Assembly (NCBI GenBank): GCA_936450465.1
Contig: OW388299.1
Location: 36,529,548 to 36,593,547 of the forward strand
Direction: 5' to 3'
DNA length: 64,000 bases
Source of the DNA: Gibbula magus
Lineage: Eukaryota > Mollusca > Gastropoda > Trochida > Trochidae
In this document: positions 59,862 to 64,000 of the stretch, piece by piece
Numbering within the stretch: position 1 is the first letter of the stretch
Layout: each line of letters opens with the position of its first letter
The notes under the pieces: generated by a model
The model's database searches: none
The model's input: only the letters and a program-made list of their open reading frames with translations
What the model was told of the DNA's origin: nothing
Position numbers and translations under genes: made by a program

Positions 59862-61787
59862 CACAGTGGTCACTCCCTTCAGATTCCCATCCTAACCTGT
59901 TTTTCGCTTGAAATCAAGAGCAGAAGCAAAATCCCATAGCGGAAGAAAGTGGAATCTCATACTGTATCCCTGCTTCTTAACCAATGAAAACTCATCTTTC
60001 AGTGGCCATGTCCACCGAGTGACTTCAAAGATTTAGGCAGTTTACTCTTACGGGTCTTGTTCATTAGCATATGTCCTTTGCATATTTTGGGTATTTGTCT
60101 GTGATTTGGTCTTCTTTATTTATAAGCATGTTTATGATCAATAGTTTTCACAAAGTCAAATAGCATATTTAGAGGAAAACACATTAAGGAGAAAACGTTT
60201 GTCTTATATTTATTTTATCATTACGACATGGCATTGGCAAATGTCACTTTACAACGGTGTCACTGATTACACAACTAGATTCATTTACAACCAATCAGGA
60301 CAGCCCCTTTCTGCCCTCGATTTCAAGCGTAAAACAAGTGTTTGCCACTAACATGGCAATGTCCCCCGCCGGTGACATTGAGTTAGTAAGACACATCATT
60401 GGAGCTACTTGGGTTCATGATATATCGTGTTAATAAGAGTTCTAAAAGTGGTCAAAGTGTTGTAGTGACCTTGAAAATAAGGTCAAGGTCACCAAATCGA
60501 CGCCGGTGACATTGAGTTAGTAAGACACATCATTGGAGCTACTTTGGTTCATGATATATCGTGTTAATAAGAGTTCTAAAAGTGGTCAAAGTGTTGTAGT
60601 GACCTTGAAAATAAGGTCAAGGTCACCAAATCGACTGGCGTCTGCGTCATCCTCCAATGTAGACTGACACCAAATTTGAAAACATTTGGTCCAACCGGTC
60701 ATAATAAATGGTGATAACAAGAGTTAGAAAAGTGCTCAAAGTGTTGCGGTGACCTTGAAAATAAGGTCAAGGTCACCAAAATAAACTGGTGTCTGTGTCT
60801 TTCCCCAATGTAGGCTGAAAACTAATTTGAAGACTTTGGATGCAATGTTTCATGAGATATCGCCTTTACAAGAGTTCAAAGAGTGGTCAAAGTGTCGTGG
60901 TGACCTTGAAAATAAGGCCAAGGTCACCAAAAGTGACTGGTGTCTGCGTCCTCCCACAATGTAGGCAGAAACCAAATTTGAAGACTTTGGATGCAACGCT
61001 TCATGAGATATCGCGTAAACAAGAGTTCAAAAAGTGGTGAAAGTGTCATGGTGACCTTGAAAATAAGGCCAAGGTCACCAAAAGTGACTGGTGTCTGCGT
61101 CTTCCCACAATGTAGGCAGAAACCAAATTTGAAGACTTTGGATGTAACGCTTCATGAGATATCGCGTAAACAAGAGTTCAAAAAGTGGTGAAAGTGTCAT
61201 GGTGACCTTGAAAATAAGGCCAAGGTCACCAAAAGTGACTGGTGTCTGCGTCTTCCCACAATGTAGGCAGAAACCAAATTTGAAGACTTTGGATGTAACG
61301 CTTCATGAGATATCGCGTAAACAAGAGTTCAAAAAGTGGTGAAAGTGTCGTGGTGACCTTGAAAATAAGGCCAAGGTCACCAAAAGTGACTGGTGTCTGC
61401 GTCTTCCCACAATGTAGGCAGAAACCAAATTTGAAGACTTTGGATGTAACGCTTCATGAGATATCGCGTAAACAAGAGTTCAAAAAGTGGTCAAAGTGTC
61501 GTGGTGACCTTGAAAATAAGACCAAGGTCACCAAAAGTGACTGGTGTCTGCGTCTTCCCACAATGTAGGCAGAAACCAAATTTGAAGACTTTGGATGTAA
61601 CGCTTCATAAGATATCGCGTAAACAAGAAATGTGACGTACGTACGTACGTACGTACGGACGGACGGACGGACGGACGGACGCCGCTGAATACATAGTCCC
61701 CCGTTCCGCGTTGCGGAGGGGGACAACAACAGAGTTTAGGATCGGAAATATGAAGGGAGTAACCTCTGTGGGAAGAGAATGAAGAAC
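59862..61787. mobile_element. Composite region bounded by about 45-bp inverted repeats
   Basis: The left end ATTCTCTTCCCACAGTGGTC to 59905 is inverted at 61735-61787 (complement ATTCTCTTCCCACAGAGGTT). The interior holds the repeat shared with 48880 and the pearl-like array. The same ends occur almost back to back at 35841-35920. Confidence 0.6.
60370..61735 (+). mobile_element. Pearl-like tandem array with CGTA/CGGA tail
   Basis: Two near-identical units of about 132 bp (60370 and 60503), then about seven units of 151 bp (for example starts at 60991, 61142 and 61293). They share GTGACCTTGAAAATAAGG and CCAAGGTCACC. They are followed by (CGTA)n(CGGA)n at 61637-61681 and a hairpin CCCCCGTTCCGCGTTGCGGAGGGGG. 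The order is as in bivalve pearl elements. The 151-bp units stay open in one frame, which gives spurious proteins. Confidence 0.75.
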
Positions 61788-61949
61788 AAGCTACTGACAG
61801 AATTTGTAACATAACGTGTTTGTCCAAATATGTGCTCCATCGTAGAATATTTCAAAACGACTGAATAAAACCGTAGAATGATTCAATGTACAGTTTCTTT
61901 TTGTATCTAGGATATATTTTAACCTAGCTTACTGTTGAATGTCAGGGAT

Positions 61950-62330
61950 CAACAAAATTAGGACTAGTCCTAGCCCTAATATATGGATGAATTGACCTTT
62001 GGTAAGGCCTAAAAAAAAATATATTTCTGGTCTTTACAGACTGACAAAAATGATGCGATGGTGCGATTTTTTTTTTTGGACTGAAGAGATAAACAAACAA
62101 AATTTATACAATTATTTATATAAATAACGCACAAACCCTCTTAAATATGTTTCACTATTCCAAATAGTCAATAATTGCAACCCTACACTCTATGTCAACA
62201 GAAACGAGTGACATTTTCTATGTCCAATGTTTTCTGAGGCTAAAACGTTATAGTTATCTGACCCTTACTTCTGTTAAAAGCTAAAAAAAAAAACCTGAGG
62301 CGTGGGTTTAAAATTGATGCGGGCGGAAAC
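61950..62330 (+). repeat. Interspersed repeat, also at 4240-4620
   Basis: Second copy, same orientation. It ends in a decayed tRNA-like piece (GAGGCGTGGGTTTAAAATTG). Confidence 0.75.
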
Positions 62331-62639
62331 CAGAAACAAATCCTTTCTTTTTTTGGGCCTAACAGGTGGGTGAAAGGAAGAATGGATGGTAAAGAGAGGG
62401 ATGAAGGATCCATAGCAAAAAGGAATGATAGTCAGACAGACTGATAGACAGATGATTCAATGTCAGACAGAACACTAGCCAACCATTTGTTTCTCTCTTT
62501 AATATAAAAAAAATACACAAACACCATTCCTGATTTTAATGTTTTTATTAATTTCGTTCTTATATAAATGAAATGTAGTGGAAACTCCCTACCTCTCCTG
62601 ATGTGTTTGCATAATGTAAAAGTAAATATATACAAAGCT

Positions 62640-64000
62640 CAAGATTTCATAAACAATGTGAAATTACATACACTAGACTTTGGCAGGCTGTCTAAACTGT
62701 ATTTTCGCTGATGCAAGTCTAAGTAGTAAAAGCATTATATGCAAAACAAAAAAAATCTTAAATGAAAATGGTTATATTTTGTTAATACTTCAACATACAA
62801 CAATCACATTTTTTTGAAAATTCACCATGTTCTGATTATGAAAGCAAAATGATATAGTTTGATTGTTAGGAAAAGTATGTTAAATTTTATGCTATGCCAA
62901 GTACCTAAACTATGTTAATAATTTCAATATTTTCAGGTTAAAATAAAGAAAACTTTTTATAACATTAAAAAGCAAAAATCATAACAAAAATAACATGAAT
63001 AATTGGGCAATGTATTTGCACTATTTGAAGTGATGGTACAGTTGAACACTTTTTTGACCTGAGAAAATTAATTTGCTTTACCCTTTATCTTCTGAGTTAA
63101 TCGTTAATTCTTAGAGGCGAAATTACAGGAATGAGAACAAACAATAAGTGTTATATTCTTATTTTGTGTCTTGCTGGATTTCCTTAGTTTTTTTGTGCCA
63201 GCGAATCACTATGCAATTCAGGTGAAGCATGCTGCAAAAACAGCACTGAAAAGTAAAGGAAATGCAGCAAGACTAACATCAGGCAATGATTGAGACTTAA
63301 GTCTTGCAGAGGGAAGTTGTGTTTGGTCAGGAGCTTGGAACATGTATCCTTGGTCCCTCTGCACAAACTCACTAAGGTAGCCTTGGTGGAATGTTAAAGG
63401 CTAACTTAGTTGTTTTATGCACCAACTCCGAGACTAAATTTCAAAGCTCTGTCAATGCTAAGAAAGTCATGTTAATGTATGTTACTTACGACTATCTTAG
63501 CACTAAGAGAGTTTTGAAAACATAGACCCTAGAAATCTAGAAGTAGTAAAAGGGTAAATACATGTTCCACAGTATGACTTAAACATTCAACATTACCATA
63601 ACAGACGTAATAAGCCCCCCTTTCACAAATTCAAGTAGAATATCCACAACCATCTGAAACTAAGCAACAGTAAATCAAAAGCCTGTGCACTGTGGTGACA
63701 TATGTAGCCTCCAGCATGGTGAGGATTAAACACAAAGCCAGTGGGGAATTACTGCCAGACATTACAGCAAGGCCCTGGTACATACAAGCTCTAACAAAAT
63801 GGATCTCAAACCTATTTAAAATTGTTCTTCATTAGTGTCCTGTCTAATTGGTATCCTAATAATCATATATTAACTCAATATTAATGTGTTTTAACTGACT
63901 GAAGCGGCATAAAAGCTCACGCACACACGCAATGCAGATGCGTCGCTCCCAAGCCCCGACCTGGCTGTGGTCGTCAATGTGGTAGTCAGTCACCTACCCA
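62640..64000. other. Right end, no gene recognised
   Basis: AT-rich up to 63165, then a member of the small TIR family (63165-63320) followed by a distant relative of the start of block X (63390-63540). From 63910 the sequence is more GC-rich and could be the edge of an exon, but both strands are too short to judge. Confidence 0.4.

Noticed and set aside
60840..61568. Repeated frame with KIRPRSPKVTGVCV
   Set aside because: The 151-bp repeat unit happens to be open; it belongs to the pearl-like array.

Overview
The window looks like animal DNA, most likely from a gastropod mollusc. It is AT-rich, has no dense coding strand, and is dominated by repeats. Four things point to a mollusc. There is a tRNA-like/SINE-type motif at 44188-44240 of a kind I recall as abundant in abalone and other gastropods. 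There are two tandem-repeat arrays with ACGG-type microsatellite tails, like the 'pearl' elements described in bivalves. There are Tc1-like transposase relics. There is a small secreted PAN/Apple-domain gene split by introns. The taxonomic call is inference; nothing here names a species.

One gene is well supported. It lies on the minus strand in three coding exons: 50936-50604, 40468-40405 and 38200-37941. Splice sites and codon phases agree across all three, giving a 218-residue protein with a signal peptide and two cysteine-rich PAN/Apple-like modules. Its first intron is about 10.1 kb and holds a 1.4-kb transposon-bounded satellite, several MITEs and a long GA microsatellite. Its second intron (2.2 kb) holds a pearl-like tandem array and a Tc1/mariner-type MITE.

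Layout. (1) About 1-31.4 kb is a mosaic of a long repeat in four copies: A (inverted, about 1.73-6.39 kb), B (6.34-9.83 kb), C (16.9-20.8 kb) and D (24.5-28.15 kb). Associated flanking blocks recur at 0.15-1.73, 10.6-12.0, 20.9-24.2 and 28.3-31.4 kb. Comparing copies exposes several later insertions with readable empty sites: a foldback in A, an AT-flanked hairpin in C, a TTAA MITE inside a minisatellite in C, and tRNA-like SINEs in C and D. Between B and C lie a CRE-containing block and a LINE 3' relic. (2) 31.4-37.9 kb has a second LINE relic, several tRNA-like modules and a cluster of long foldbacks. (3) 37.9-51.0 kb is the PAN gene. (4) 51-64 kb has a hAT-type MITE with target duplication, Tc1 transposase relics, more microsatellites, a 60-bp perfect palindrome with flanking direct repeats, and a pearl-like array enclosed by inverted repeats that also occur as a compact foldback at 35.84 kb.

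I see no rRNA, no convincing functional tRNA, no CRISPR and no operon. Most long open frames come from stop-free microsatellites or satellites. The best candidates for undescribed biology are the transposon-derived satellite next to exon 2, the near-perfect palindromes (37.6 and 57.9 kb), and the large inverted/duplicated mosaic at the left.
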